Positions 1-8,860 of a stretch of 64,000 bases of DNA are shown in pieces. Position 1 is the first letter of the stretch. Every line of letters starts with the position of its first letter. The stretch is from NCBI GenBank assembly GCA_025463305.1, contig JAOBWK010000042.1, positions 1 to 64,000 on the forward strand, read 5' to 3'. Position numbers and translations under genes: made by a program. The notes below the pieces were generated by a model. It ran no database searches. It was not told the DNA's origin and saw only the letters and a program-made list of their open reading frames with translations. Source of the DNA: Ilumatobacteraceae bacterium. Its GTDB lineage: Bacteria > Actinomycetota > Acidimicrobiia > Acidimicrobiales > Ilumatobacteraceae.

Positions 1-378
1 GCGGACGCCGTGACCCAGCGCCCAGAAGATGGCCGGGCTCCAGAACAGGTAGCGCTTGTTGAAGTCGCGCATCTCGGACAGCCGGGCATCGTGTGCCGGT
101 TGGTCGTGCATCGCGACGATGCGGCCGAGGGCGTTGCCGTGCCAGTACTCCTCGTAGTTCCACAGCGTCAGGAACGCGGTGAACTGCGGGTCCTTCCAAC
201 CGGGCAGCAGCAGCAGCTCACGCGTGTACAGCACGGTCTGGTACTCGATGTCGTGCATGTAACCGATGCAGCGCAGCACGTGCTCGTCGAGCGGGTTCGC
301 GCGGAAGCTGTCGAAGTCGATGTCGTCGGTCTTCAGCCGACCACCCTGCTCTTCGAACTTCTGGAGGTTGATTGCCAT
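1..378 (-). CDS. Ferritin-like diiron protein, possibly acyl-ACP desaturase-like (3' end outside window)
   Basis: The first 126 codons of a minus-strand gene are visible and the stop lies beyond the window edge. The ATG at 378 follows a GGAGAA ribosome-binding site. An EEYWH motif (about residues 76-80) matches the ExxH metal-ligand signature of ferritin-like diiron proteins. A Glu in the preceding helix (DIE, residue 45) would be a partner ligand. The long helices rich in Trp and Tyr resemble acyl-ACP desaturases and related diiron oxidases, but the second ExxH lies outside the window, so the exact family is open. It stands alone at the edge, downstream of the DUF998 gene on the same strand. 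Confidence 0.6.
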   Translation of the reverse strand, partial: MAINLQKFEEQGGRLKTDDIDFDSFRANPLDEHVLRCIGYMHDIEYQTVLYTRELLLLPGWKDPQFTAFLTLWNYEEYWHGNALGRIVAMHDQPAHDARLSEMRDFNKRYLFWSPAIFWALGHGVR

Positions 379-433
379 GTGTGTTTCTCCGTGGCGAGAC
401 GTGCTCTGGATGACAACGTTAGTGGAAGATCCG

Positions 434-1039
434 TCATGGCCGTCCGGACCGCAGCCGACCCGAAGCCATCGCCACCGCGGTGCTGGCCAGCCAGAGGTCG
501 CCGGCGGTGAGCCCGATCCGCTGGAACAGACCCGTCGGCAGCCCCGTGGTGGTGAGCGCGAGGCACGCCGCCGACGTCGCCCCGACGACCACGCCGAGGC
601 GGGCGAGCCGGCGGTGTCCGTCCCGGCTCAGCGGGCGAGCGGCCAGCAACGGTGCGGCGGCGAGCGTCGCATAGCCGATGCCGGCGAACACCGCGTGCAG
701 CGAGTCGACGGTGCTCGAGTGCTCGAGCGGGGCGGCCGCGACGGCGAGGGTCGCGACGCCGGTGGCTGCCGCGGCGATCCATGCCGGACCGTCCACCGAT
801 CGCCGCAACGCAGCGGCGTAGGCGGGCACGGCGACGCCGAACGCGATGAAGCCGGCGGTCATCAACGGTCGGGTCGAGGCACCGATCGCGGCGAGGCGAC
901 TGATCGCATCGTCGATCGGCGAGTAGCCGGCCTTTCGCGCCCCGCCGATGCTCCAGGCCGCGACGAACGCGGCGGGACCGACGACCCCGCCGAGCGCACC
1001 GATGCGCGTGCGGCTACTTGAAGAAGTAGATGATCGCAA
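434..1039 (-). CDS. DUF998-like integral membrane protein
   Basis: This is a 201-residue hydrophobic protein with about six predicted membrane segments separated by short Arg-containing loops, after a Ser/Thr/Arg-rich N-terminus. The overall pattern (GPAAF, an SPIDDAISRLAA stretch, then alternating helices) resembles the DUF998 family, whose function is unknown. The ATG at 1039 overlaps the end of the TSUP transporter gene by 26 bases. No other in-frame start is obvious before the first helix, so translational coupling to the transporter is likely. Confidence 0.6.
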   Translation of the reverse strand: MRSSTSSSSRTRIGALGGVVGPAAFVAAWSIGGARKAGYSPIDDAISRLAAIGASTRPLMTAGFIAFGVAVPAYAAALRRSVDGPAWIAAAATGVATLAVAAAPLEHSSTVDSLHAVFAGIGYATLAAAPLLAARPLSRDGHRRLARLGVVVGATSAACLALTTTGLPTGLFQRIGLTAGDLWLASTAVAMASGRLRSGRP

Positions 1040-1775
1040 CGACCACGCCGAACACGATCACGAACGCACGGAGCTTCTTCGGGGGCAGCGTCTTGGCCAG
1101 CCGGCCGCCAAGGTTCCCGCCGAGGAGCGCTGCCGGGGCCATCACCAGCACCAGGCTCCACTCGACCTTGCCCGACGTCGACAAGAACGCGGCGGCGAAC
1201 AGGTTGACGACGAAGGCCAGCAGCAGCTTGATCGCGTTGAGGCGGTTCAGCGGAAGGTCGGAGAACATCCCGAGCACCGCGATCAGCATGATGCCGAGGC
1301 CGGCGCCGAAGTAACCGCCGTACACGCCGGCCAGGCCGACGCACACCACCTGGGCAACGACGTGCGACCGGTGCTCCTCGCCGGGCTTGAAGATCCACGA
1401 CCGCAGCCGGTCCTGGATCCCGAGGAGGAGCGCCGAGGCGAGGATCAGGAACGGCACGATGGCGCGGAACACCGACTCGCTGGTGACGATGAGCAGGATC
1501 GAGCCGAGCAGTCCGCCGAGCGCGGCGGCGACGAGCTGCGGGCGCACCGACCGCATCTCACCCTTCAGATCGTCGCGCTGCGCGGAGACGCCGCCGAGGT
1601 AGCCGGGCAGCAGCGAGACGGTGTTGGTGGCGTTGGCGCGCACCGATGGCACGCCGATGGCGGTCATCACCGGGAAGGAGATGAGCGTGCCGCCGCCGGC
1701 GATGGCGTTGACGAGTCCGGCGCCGACCGCGGCAGCGGCAGCGCCGACGTGGGCGAGGACGGAGATGTCGGTCAT
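1014..1775 (-). CDS. TSUP (TauE/SafE) family membrane transporter
   Basis: The 253-residue product has seven to eight hydrophobic segments and the two characteristic family motifs, GxxNAIAGGGTLISFP near residues 19-33 and GxYGGYFGAGLGIML in the second half. These repeated Gly-rich motifs are typical of the TauE/SafE/YfcA (TSUP) family, which moves sulfonates, sulfite or other small organic anions. The length is normal for the family. The start is 8 bases past the stop of the upstream lipoprotein gene, so the two genes are probably co-transcribed. The substrate cannot be read from sequence. Confidence 0.85.
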   Translation of the reverse strand: MTDISVLAHVGAAAAAVGAGLVNAIAGGGTLISFPVMTAIGVPSVRANATNTVSLLPGYLGGVSAQRDDLKGEMRSVRPQLVAAALGGLLGSILLIVTSESVFRAIVPFLILASALLLGIQDRLRSWIFKPGEEHRSHVVAQVVCVGLAGVYGGYFGAGLGIMLIAVLGMFSDLPLNRLNAIKLLLAFVVNLFAAAFLSTSGKVEWSLVLVMAPAALLGGNLGGRLAKTLPPKKLRAFVIVFGVVVAIIYFFK

Positions 1776-1782
1776 GGTGTCG

Positions 1783-2922
1783 TCATTGATCGGTCTGCAG
1801 CGTGCTCAGCCCGTCGACCGCGCCGTCGTGGCGGAGCGCGTCGAGGCTGCCCGGCACGGCCGAGAGGTACTGGTTCCAGAAGTCGGTGGTGGCGGCCTCG
1901 ACCAGCGCGTTGTACGGCGTCGCAGGGTTCTCGAAGCCGGTGGCGTGCTCGCCACCGATGAGCGTGATGAACCACTTCGGACCGGCGAGCTTCGCGTACG
2001 GACCCTGATCCTCGGCGATGTTGACGTCGGTGTCGGCATCGCCGTGGAGGATCAGCGTCGGGATCGTGCGGTTGTAGTCGGTGGTGGTCGGCGAGACCTC
2101 GACGAGGCCGGACATGATGATCGCGGCCTTGATGCGGGAGTCCACGCAGCAGTCGTTGTACACGATGCCGTACGTGGTGGCCCCGCCGAGGGAGTGGCCG
2201 GCCATGCCGATCTCGTTGACGTCGATGCGCCCGAACAGCGGCGACGAGTCGTCGCCGTTGAGGGCGAGCACGTGCGAGATCACGAAGGTCACGTCGGCCG
2301 GCTGGTTGGCGACGTCGTTCTCGTGAGCGATCACGTCAGGGTTCAGGTCGCTCGTGAGCGGAAACGTGGGGAGCGCCACAACGTATCCGGCGGTCGCCCA
2401 GGCGGTGGCGAGGTTGCTCAGCTTGGCGGCCGAGCCGACGAGGCCGTGGGCGAGGATGATCAGCGGGAACGGCCCGGGCGCCTGGGGCACGATGATCTTG
2501 GTCGGCAGGGTGCGGGTCGGCAGGGCCGCCGCATCGGCCGTGGCGTCGGTGCCGCGGGTGGTGTCGACGAACGTCTCGTCGACCTCGGTGGTGGGGAACG
2601 GTGCGGTGAGCACGGGGTCCGACAGCGCGGTCGAGTCGGCCGTCGACGTCGCGGGCGCGGCCGAGGTCTCCGGCGCGGCAGACGTCGCTGACGTCGGCGC
2701 GGTGGTGGCGCCGGTCGTCACGACCTCCGTCGTGGCCGGGCCCGTCACCGGCGCGCTCGCCACGGTGCTCGCGCCGGTCGATGCCACGGTGACGGCCGTC
2801 GCGGTCGACGAGGTGGTGGAGGTCGCAGATGGGTTGGAGGTGCTGTTGCTGCTGCACGCCGTGGCGATGGTTGCCGCCGCCAGCACGAGCGCGCATCCGC
2901 GGAGCAGAGGGCGCCGGATCAC
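1783..2922 (-). CDS. Secreted alpha/beta-hydrolase lipoprotein (dienelactone hydrolase / PET-hydrolase-like)
   Basis: The 379-residue protein starts with Arg-rich residues, a hydrophobic stretch and a lipobox ending at Cys23. About 80 residues rich in Ser, Thr and Ala follow and probably form a wall-spanning linker. The catalytic part shows the oxyanion HGLVG segment, the nucleophile elbow GHSLGG, an Asp in HGDADTD and the His in GGEHATG. These match secreted chlorophyllase/PETase-type esterases. The GTG start overlaps the stop of the DMFase-like gene by 4 bases (GTGA), which indicates co-translation. The substrate is unknown, perhaps an ester or polyester. Confidence 0.75.
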   Translation of the reverse strand: MIRRPLLRGCALVLAAATIATACSSNSTSNPSATSTTSSTATAVTVASTGASTVASAPVTGPATTEVVTTGATTAPTSATSAAPETSAAPATSTADSTALSDPVLTAPFPTTEVDETFVDTTRGTDATADAAALPTRTLPTKIIVPQAPGPFPLIILAHGLVGSAAKLSNLATAWATAGYVVALPTFPLTSDLNPDVIAHENDVANQPADVTFVISHVLALNGDDSSPLFGRIDVNEIGMAGHSLGGATTYGIVYNDCCVDSRIKAAIIMSGLVEVSPTTTDYNRTIPTLILHGDADTDVNIAEDQGPYAKLAGPKWFITLIGGEHATGFENPATPYNALVEAATTDFWNQYLSAVPGSLDALRHDGAVDGLSTLQTDQ

Positions 2923-4490
2923 GCCGACATCCTAGGGTTCGGACCCGCTGATCCCGAAGGACCCGTCGATCCCGGAGAACCCGCCAGGCGTTCGAGGATG
3001 TTCACGGTGATCCGCTCGATCGCCGGATCGTCGCCGGTCAGCCCCCACGCCCACTCGGTGCATCCGCTGGACACCACCGTCCCGCGGCCATCGGCTCCGT
3101 CGCGCACGGCGAGCACGGCGTGTCCGTTCTCCAGCCGGCGGGCCGTGTCGGCGTCGTGGCTGCCGAGCACCCGCCAGGCGTGGAACTCCACCTCCGACAA
3201 CGCGTCGTCGGGCACGGGTCGCTGGGCGGTGGCGCGCGTGAACGGCGAGGCGGGCGCCGTCGCCAGCACGAGCGTGCCGGGCGGGCAGCCGTCGGAGCCC
3301 GTCGGCACGGGCACACCGTCGACGAGCCGGAGCTCGCAACCGTCGCACTCGTAACCCACCACCGTGCTCGCCGCGCCGAGCAGATCGCCGCGGAACACGC
3401 CGGTGCCCTCGAACAGCCAGTGATCGGGGCGGTGCACGGTGTAGCCGCCGGCACCACCACCGACGGACCGACCGATGCGGTGGTAGCCACCGCGGTTGAA
3501 CGTCAGGCCCGTCATCGACGTCTCCGGCCGTCCGATCAGGCGATCGGACCAGATGCTCGTCAGCCGCTCCTGGCGATCGGTGCCGTACACCGGATCCTGG
3601 GCGAACCGCTGCTTGAACCCCACCATCGTCCGGCCGCCGTCCTCCAGGCGGACCTGCCAGAAGCTGACGTTGCCGCTGAGGAACGCCGCGTTGCCGCCGG
3701 CGGCGATGAAGCCCTCGACCGCGTCGCGCATCTCCCACGACCAGTACTCGTCGTGGCCGACGCTGAGGTACAGGCGGCGGCCGTCGAGCAGACCGGGCAC
3801 GAACTGGAGGTCGGCGTTGACGGCGTAGTCGAGCCCGATGCCGTTGGCCTCCGCCCAACGCACGAACACCGCTTCCCACGACGGCCAACCCGCCGAGCCC
3901 GACCACGCGGACAGGCCGTGCTCGCGGATGTGGCGCACATGTGTGCGCATCGTCGGATCGGGCGGGCCGAGCACGGTGACCCGGCTGCCGGGGCCATCGG
4001 GCTTGCGTAGGAAGCCGGGCGAGAACGGGCGGTCGAACGCCGCGTGGGTCCCGCCGTTGTAGATGTTCGTGCCGGCGACGTCGTTGTACGCGTTCCACGT
4101 GTTGGTGCTGAGCACGAGCAGTGGGCGGGAGGGATCGACGGACGTTGCGCGGACCACGAAGAAGCCGACCGCCTCGATGTCGCCGCAGTGGATGACGACC
4201 TCGTAGTAGCCCGACGACCACTCCGGCCCGATCGTGATGGTCGAAGTGACCGGCCAGCCGCAGCCGAGCGCATCCGCTTCCGGCGGGAGCTCGTGGGGAG
4301 ACAGGCGCACCGTCTCGGTGGCCGCGATGTCGCGCCGCGCGCCCACCCTGGCGATCTCGATGGTGGCCGTGCCGGCCGGACCACGGGCGTGCACCTGCAC
4401 GTCGTCGCCGGCCACACCGCTGTTCGGCCAGACGTACACCGCCGGCGTCGCTGGGTCGGCGGGTGGCGAGTACGGCAGCGGACGATCCAT
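2919..4490 (-). CDS. N,N-dimethylformamidase large-subunit-like protein
   Basis: The 523-residue protein has an N-terminal beta-sandwich-like region (about 20-130) followed by a domain with the segments LVLSTNTWNAYN, NIYNGG, HDEYWSWEMRD and SGNVSFWQVR. These are characteristic of the large subunit of N,N-dimethylformamidase, an iron-dependent amidohydrolase, and of many uncharacterised relatives. No small-subunit gene is visible next to it. It is the first gene of a minus-strand unit with the lipoprotein hydrolase and the TSUP transporter. Relatives need not act on dimethylformamide, so the substrate stays open. Confidence 0.7.
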   Translation of the reverse strand: MDRPLPYSPPADPATPAVYVWPNSGVAGDDVQVHARGPAGTATIEIARVGARRDIAATETVRLSPHELPPEADALGCGWPVTSTITIGPEWSSGYYEVVIHCGDIEAVGFFVVRATSVDPSRPLLVLSTNTWNAYNDVAGTNIYNGGTHAAFDRPFSPGFLRKPDGPGSRVTVLGPPDPTMRTHVRHIREHGLSAWSGSAGWPSWEAVFVRWAEANGIGLDYAVNADLQFVPGLLDGRRLYLSVGHDEYWSWEMRDAVEGFIAAGGNAAFLSGNVSFWQVRLEDGGRTMVGFKQRFAQDPVYGTDRQERLTSIWSDRLIGRPETSMTGLTFNRGGYHRIGRSVGGGAGGYTVHRPDHWLFEGTGVFRGDLLGAASTVVGYECDGCELRLVDGVPVPTGSDGCPPGTLVLATAPASPFTRATAQRPVPDDALSEVEFHAWRVLGSHDADTARRLENGHAVLAVRDGADGRGTVVSSGCTEWAWGLTGDDPAIERITVNILERLAGSPGSTGPSGSAGPNPRMSA

Positions 4491-4541
4491 CGACCCAGCA
4501 TCTCACCACGCGTCGGCGGGAGGCGGACCACGACCGCTCTC

Positions 4542-4547
4542 TAGGAT
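4542..4547 (+). promoter_or_regulatory. -10 hexamer TAGGAT, probably leaderless promoter
   Basis: TAGGAT lies six bases before the ATG at 4554. That spacing puts the transcription start at or next to the start codon. No ribosome-binding site can fit in the gap, which supports leaderless translation of the oxygenase gene. Confidence 0.5.
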
Positions 4548-4553
4548 CCGTCC

Positions 4554-5561
4554 ATGGCTGCCGAGTCGATCCACATCCGCGCCGAGTTCGAGGCGGCCGA
4601 CCAGGTGTCGGCCGAGGAGCTGCCGATGATCGACTTCACCGGGTACCGCACCGGCGACGAGGCGCAACGGCGGGCGGTGGTGGACGAGATCGGCACGGCA
4701 TGCCGCGAGATCGGCTTCTTCTACCTCACCGGCCACGGCGTGCCACAGCGGATCATCGACGACGCGTTCGTCGGCATCCGCGAATTCTTCGCCCTCCCGT
4801 TCGCCACCAAGATGGAGATCGTCGCCACCACCGCGCAGTACCGCGGCTACTTCCCGCCCCGGAACATCACCGAGCGACGCGAGATCACGGGCGGGTCGAT
4901 GGAGGCCTTCCGGGCGATGCTCGACCTGCCCGCTCACGATCCGGACGTGGTGGCGGGCACGCCGCTGTACGGCCCGAACCGCTGGCCGGCCGAGCTGCCC
5001 GGCTTCCGCGTCGTGATGGACGCGCTGCAGGAGGCGTGCATGCAGCTCGCCGCTCAGCTGCGCGCTGCGTTCGCCGTCGCGCTCGGGCTCGATGCGGCCG
5101 CGTTCGAGCCGTCGTTCACCAAGCCGCTGATCAACCTCCAGCCGGCCCACTACCGCGGCCAGTCAGCCGAGGCCCTCGCATCCGCCAAGGAACTGGGCGT
5201 CGGAGAGCACCGCGACACCGGGGCGTTCACGCTCTTGATGCAGGACACCGTGCCGGGGCTGGAGGTGCGCGACCGCAGCGGTCGGTGGATCGAGGCGCCG
5301 GTGGTGCCCGGGGCGTTCATCGTCAACATCGGTGACTCGATGATGGCCTGGACCAACGGCGAGTTTGTCTCGACGCCCCACCGCGTCGTCAACCGGTCGA
5401 CGCTCGATCGCTACATCGTCGCGTTGTTCATGAACCCCGACTACCACTGCACGGTCGAGCCGTTCGCCGAGTTCGTCAGCGCCGATCGGCCGGCCGCCTA
5501 CGAGCCGGTCCACAACGGTGAGTACTGGTGGGCGCTCGCCCAAAGCGCCGCTGCAGAGTGA
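4554..5561 (+). CDS. Isopenicillin N synthase-like Fe(II) oxygenase
   Basis: The 335-residue product has the N-terminal DIOX_N-like segment (CREIGFFYLTGHGVP, about 56-70) and a C-terminal double-stranded beta-helix. The iron triad is visible as HRD in GEHRDTGAF and the distal His in STPHRVVN. The Arg that normally binds the 2-oxoglutarate carboxylate follows in DRYIVALF, although the usual RxS reads RYI. Length and layout fit the isopenicillin N synthase / 2OG-Fe(II) dioxygenase family. The substrate is unknown. A second family member is encoded on the opposite strand at 7277-8236. Confidence 0.8.
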   Translation: MAAESIHIRAEFEAADQVSAEELPMIDFTGYRTGDEAQRRAVVDEIGTACREIGFFYLTGHGVPQRIIDDAFVGIREFFALPFATKMEIVATTAQYRGYFPPRNITERREITGGSMEAFRAMLDLPAHDPDVVAGTPLYGPNRWPAELPGFRVVMDALQEACMQLAAQLRAAFAVALGLDAAAFEPSFTKPLINLQPAHYRGQSAEALASAKELGVGEHRDTGAFTLLMQDTVPGLEVRDRSGRWIEAPVVPGAFIVNIGDSMMAWTNGEFVSTPHRVVNRSTLDRYIVALFMNPDYHCTVEPFAEFVSADRPAAYEPVHNGEYWWALAQSAAAE

Positions 5562-5582
5562 CGGTGCTGCGCGGCGAGACGC

Positions 5583-6365
5583 TCAGGCGTTGTGGCTGTC
5601 GCGGAACGCGATCCAGTCCTTGAGCAGACCGAGGTCGTACGTCGGGCCGCCGACGCCGATGGTGAACAGACCGACGCCTTCGGCCAGCAACGCCTCGGCC
5701 TGCTGATCGGGCGAGCCGTCGACACCGGTGGACTTCTCGATCGCGTCAGGCGCGCGGTTCACGTCGGCACACCACTGATCGAGCACCTGCGACTTGTGGT
5801 GCATCACCTCGGCGGTGCCGAACGTGTGCCAGATGTCGCCGTGCTCGGCCACGATCTTCAGGGTCTTCTTCTCGCCGCCGCCACCGATGAGGATCGGGAT
5901 GTCGCGCGTGGGCACGGGGTTCGACTTCGCCCAGCGCGCCTTGATCCGCGGCAGTGCGGCCGCGAGCGCGTCGAGGCGGCCACCGGCGGTGCCGAACTCG
6001 TAGCCGAACTCCTCGTAGTCGCGCTCGAACCAGCCGGAGCCGATGCCGAGGATGAGCCGGCCGTCGCTGATGTGGTCGACGGTGCGGGCCATGTCGGCGA
6101 GCAGATCCGGGTTGCGGTAGGTGTTGCAGGTGACGAGCGCGCCGATCTCGACGCGCTCGGTGGCCTCGGCCCACGCGCCCAACATCGTCCAGCACTCGAA
6201 GTGCTTGCCGTCGGCGTCGCCGTAGAGCGGGAAGAAGTGGTCCCAGTTGAACACGATGTCGACGCCGGCCTCCTCGGCCGCGACGACCGCGGCGCGGATG
6301 TCGCGGTAGTCGGCCTGCTGCGGCTGGATCTGCACGCCGATGCGGATGGCGGTCTTGGCGGTCAT
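5583..6365 (-). CDS. LLM class F420-dependent oxidoreductase
   Basis: This 260-residue TIM-barrel protein begins with the strand IRIGVQIQPQQ and carries FNWDHFFPLYGD, a cis-peptide-like TCNTYRNP segment and GRLILGIGSGWFERDYEEFGY. All are hallmarks of luciferase-like monooxygenases that use F420 in actinobacteria. The ATG at 6365 is chosen because the conserved first strand begins right after it. An open frame continues upstream without family similarity. It runs convergent to the oxygenase gene with a gap of about 20 bases. The substrate is unknown. Confidence 0.85.
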   Translation of the reverse strand: MTAKTAIRIGVQIQPQQADYRDIRAAVVAAEEAGVDIVFNWDHFFPLYGDADGKHFECWTMLGAWAEATERVEIGALVTCNTYRNPDLLADMARTVDHISDGRLILGIGSGWFERDYEEFGYEFGTAGGRLDALAAALPRIKARWAKSNPVPTRDIPILIGGGGEKKTLKIVAEHGDIWHTFGTAEVMHHKSQVLDQWCADVNRAPDAIEKSTGVDGSPDQQAEALLAEGVGLFTIGVGGPTYDLGLLKDWIAFRDSHNA

Positions 6366-6378
6366 CGAGGTCCCCGTT

Positions 6379-7125
6379 TCACGATCTGCGTCGCGGTTTG
6401 GCGAGCACCACCACAGTATCTGCGGCGCGGTCGTGCCAACCCCGGCGCTCGCGGTCCCAGGCCACCGGCGCGTAGGTGAGCACCAGCACCGCGAACGCGA
6501 CGACGTCGATCCATCCCGGCAGCCCGCTGACCACGAGCGTGACGACACCGAACCACGACGTGACGAGCCAGCGCAGGATGCTGCGCAGCCAGCCGGCCGG
6601 CGCGCCCGTGCGATGCGCGACGACGACCGTGCCGACGGCGAACTTGCCGATCGTGCGCCCGAAGACGGCGGTGGCGATCACCACGTAGAGGCCGAGGGTG
6701 GTGGCGATGGCCCAGTTCGGCGAGCCACCGACGCTGGCGGTGAGCGCCCACAGGTCGAGGATCAGCCAGTCGATGACTGCGCCGACGAACCGGCGTCCGC
6801 GTGAGGCGACGACCCGCCCGCCCACGACGACACGGCGACGTGTGATGACCGGTGGCTTCTCGGTCGGCGATCGGTCGTCGTCGTCCGACCATCCGCCGCG
6901 CGATGTGCGTCCGCCGTCGTCGCTCCGGCCCGGCTCGCTCGGTCGGGCGCGCACCACGATCGACAGCGCCGCGTACAGGTCGCTCGCGCGATCCTCCGGG
7001 ACGGCGACGTGATCCGCGCTGATCTCGTACGGGATCCCGGCCCGCTCGAGGTAGATCTCCAGCAGCTCGCGCTGCTCCGCGGACAGCGTGGTGATCTGGA
7101 CGTGTTCGAGGTCGCTGCGAGCCAC
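6379..7125 (-). CDS. RDD family membrane protein
   Basis: The 248-residue protein has a cytoplasmic N-terminal half containing a DUF2007-like segment (residues 1-60, IYLERAGIPYEIS), then an acidic/basic linker. The C-terminal RDD domain begins at RRFVGAVIDWLILDLW and contains three or more membrane helices. RDD domains occur in transporters and envelope proteins of unknown mechanism. The GTG at 7125 is used. It precedes the LLM oxidoreductase gene by 13 bases on the same strand, so they may share a transcript. Confidence 0.75.
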   Translation of the reverse strand: MARSDLEHVQITTLSAEQRELLEIYLERAGIPYEISADHVAVPEDRASDLYAALSIVVRARPSEPGRSDDGGRTSRGGWSDDDDRSPTEKPPVITRRRVVVGGRVVASRGRRFVGAVIDWLILDLWALTASVGGSPNWAIATTLGLYVVIATAVFGRTIGKFAVGTVVVAHRTGAPAGWLRSILRWLVTSWFGVVTLVVSGLPGWIDVVAFAVLVLTYAPVAWDRERRGWHDRAADTVVVLAKPRRRS

Positions 7126-7276
7126 GCCTTCCCCCTACCCGACCGACACGGGGGTGCACACCGCTGTACGCCACATCATGGCGACATTCTGGCGGTGCGC
7201 AACCCCCGATCGGCGTGATCGCTCCGCCGCGAACAAGCCATTCACGTCGGCGAGGATGTCGACGGGCTGCTGGCTG

Positions 7277-8236
7277 TCAGCTGGTGTGGATGGCCGCGAT
7301 CTTGCCGAGCAGGTGGTCGCCGGCGATGACGGGCTCGTACTGACGCGGCCCGGCGATCGGCGCCGGCAGGGTCTCGATCAGGGCCGTCGGATCCACGTCG
7401 TAGAAGAACACCAGCGACAGCAGCTCCTCGACCGGTGCATCGGCCGACGGTGCCGGCACGCGGTGCATGGTGGAGCGCCAACGATCGCCCGTCCAGCGCG
7501 ACAACAGATCGGCGGTGTTGATGGTGAGCGCGCCCGGCACGAACGGCGCCGGCTCCCACGTGCCGTCGCGCGCCTGGATCTGCAGGCCGCTCTTCGCACT
7601 CTGCCGGTCGAGGATGGTGATCGAGCCCCAGTCCGTGTGCGGCCCGATGCGGAACTGGCCCACGCGCGCCGCGCCGACGCGCTCGTACGACGGGTACCAG
7701 TTGAGCGCGAGTGAACCGACCGGCGGATCGAGGTACTGGCGGAACCAGCCGGGCGCCATGCCCAGCGCCTCGGCGAGCACGTCCATCAGCACCAGGGCGA
7801 GGCTCTCCATCGCCTCGCGGTACTCCACCATCGCCTCGCGCAGCTCCGGCACCTCGTCGGGCCAGACGTTGGGTGGGAACCACATCGGGTCCGCTTCGGG
7901 ACCCACGCCGTCGCCGTCGCAACGGCCCACCATGAACGACTCGTGGAGGTCCGGCGGGGTGTCCATGCCGAGCACCTTGGCGTTGGCCACCGAATCCGGC
8001 GCGGTCCAGCCGCGCTGGCCCTCGACGGCGTACTTGGCCTTCACCTCGACGGGCAATCCGAAGAACTCACGCGCCAGGCGGCGCACCCGCGCACCGAGAT
8101 CGGGCGACACGCCGTGACCGGACACGAGCAGGAAGCCACTGGTCTGCAGTGCTTCGTCGACGGTGTGCGACGACTCGGCGGTCCAGGTTCCATCGAGCCA
8201 GGTGGAGATGTCGACGAGTGGCAGGAGGTCGCTCAT
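7277..8236 (-). CDS. Isopenicillin N synthase-like Fe(II) oxygenase lacking the RxS arginine
   Basis: The 319-residue protein shows the family N-terminus (SGFLLVSGHGVSPD) and the iron ligands HTD in GPHTDWGS and the distal His in STMHRVPAP. The position of the cosubstrate-binding Arg (RxS in the family) reads LLS before LVFFYD, so the Arg appears absent. That may mean a different cosubstrate or none. The ATG at 8236 has a GGAGG box just upstream. It is divergent from the PPOX-fold gene at 8339. The substrate is unknown. Confidence 0.78.
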   Translation of the reverse strand: MSDLLPLVDISTWLDGTWTAESSHTVDEALQTSGFLLVSGHGVSPDLGARVRRLAREFFGLPVEVKAKYAVEGQRGWTAPDSVANAKVLGMDTPPDLHESFMVGRCDGDGVGPEADPMWFPPNVWPDEVPELREAMVEYREAMESLALVLMDVLAEALGMAPGWFRQYLDPPVGSLALNWYPSYERVGAARVGQFRIGPHTDWGSITILDRQSAKSGLQIQARDGTWEPAPFVPGALTINTADLLSRWTGDRWRSTMHRVPAPSADAPVEELLSLVFFYDVDPTALIETLPAPIAGPRQYEPVIAGDHLLGKIAAIHTS

Positions 8237-8338
8237 GTCGTGAACCTACTGGAGCCTCGGCCAACATGACCGGTGAGCGATACGGTCGAAACCAGACGTT
8301 CACACCGACCACCGACACAACACCGATATGGGGTACCC

Positions 8339-8848
8339 ATGGCCGCCAACCAGCGCTCGCAGATCACGATGTCCGACGAGGAGGTCGCGACGTACATCGA
8401 GCAGAGCCGCATCGCGACGATGGGCACGATCGGCCCCGACGGACGGCCCCACCTCGTGGCCATGTGGTACGGCCTGATCGACGGGGCGATCTGGTTCGAG
8501 ACCAAGGGTCGGTCGCAGAAGGCCAAGAACCTCGGGCGCGACGACCGGATCACCTGCATGATCGAGGACGGCGACACCTACGACACGCTGCGCGGGGTGT
8601 CCATCGAGGGCCGCGGGGTCATCGTCGACGATCCCGAGGCGCTGTGGAAGGTGGGCGTGAGCGTGTGGGAGCGCTACACCGGCCCGTACACCGAGGAGAT
8701 GCGGCCCTTCGTCGAGGTGATGCTCAACAAGCGCGTCGCCGTTCGCGTCGACGTCGAGCGGGTGCGCACCTGGGACCACAAGAAGCTCGGGATGGCGTCG
8801 ATGCCCGTCGGTGGATCGACCGCACCCTTCATCGGCCTGCAGCGCTGA
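8339..8848 (+). CDS. PPOX-class (pyridoxamine 5'-phosphate oxidase fold) probable F420-dependent protein
   Basis: The 169-residue split-barrel protein has the typical start TYIEQSRIATMGTIGPDGRPHLVAMWYG, followed by FETKGRSQKAKNLGRDDRIT, a pattern common in F420- or FMN-binding PPOX enzymes of actinobacteria. The ATG at 8339 is preferred over an upstream in-frame start because the conserved region begins about 20 residues after it. The gene faces away from the oxygenase gene and converges on the glycosylase gene. Cofactor and substrate are inferred from family only. Confidence 0.8.
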   Translation: MAANQRSQITMSDEEVATYIEQSRIATMGTIGPDGRPHLVAMWYGLIDGAIWFETKGRSQKAKNLGRDDRITCMIEDGDTYDTLRGVSIEGRGVIVDDPEALWKVGVSVWERYTGPYTEEMRPFVEVMLNKRVAVRVDVERVRTWDHKKLGMASMPVGGSTAPFIGLQR

Positions 8849-8860
8849 CGCGCCGCGTCG

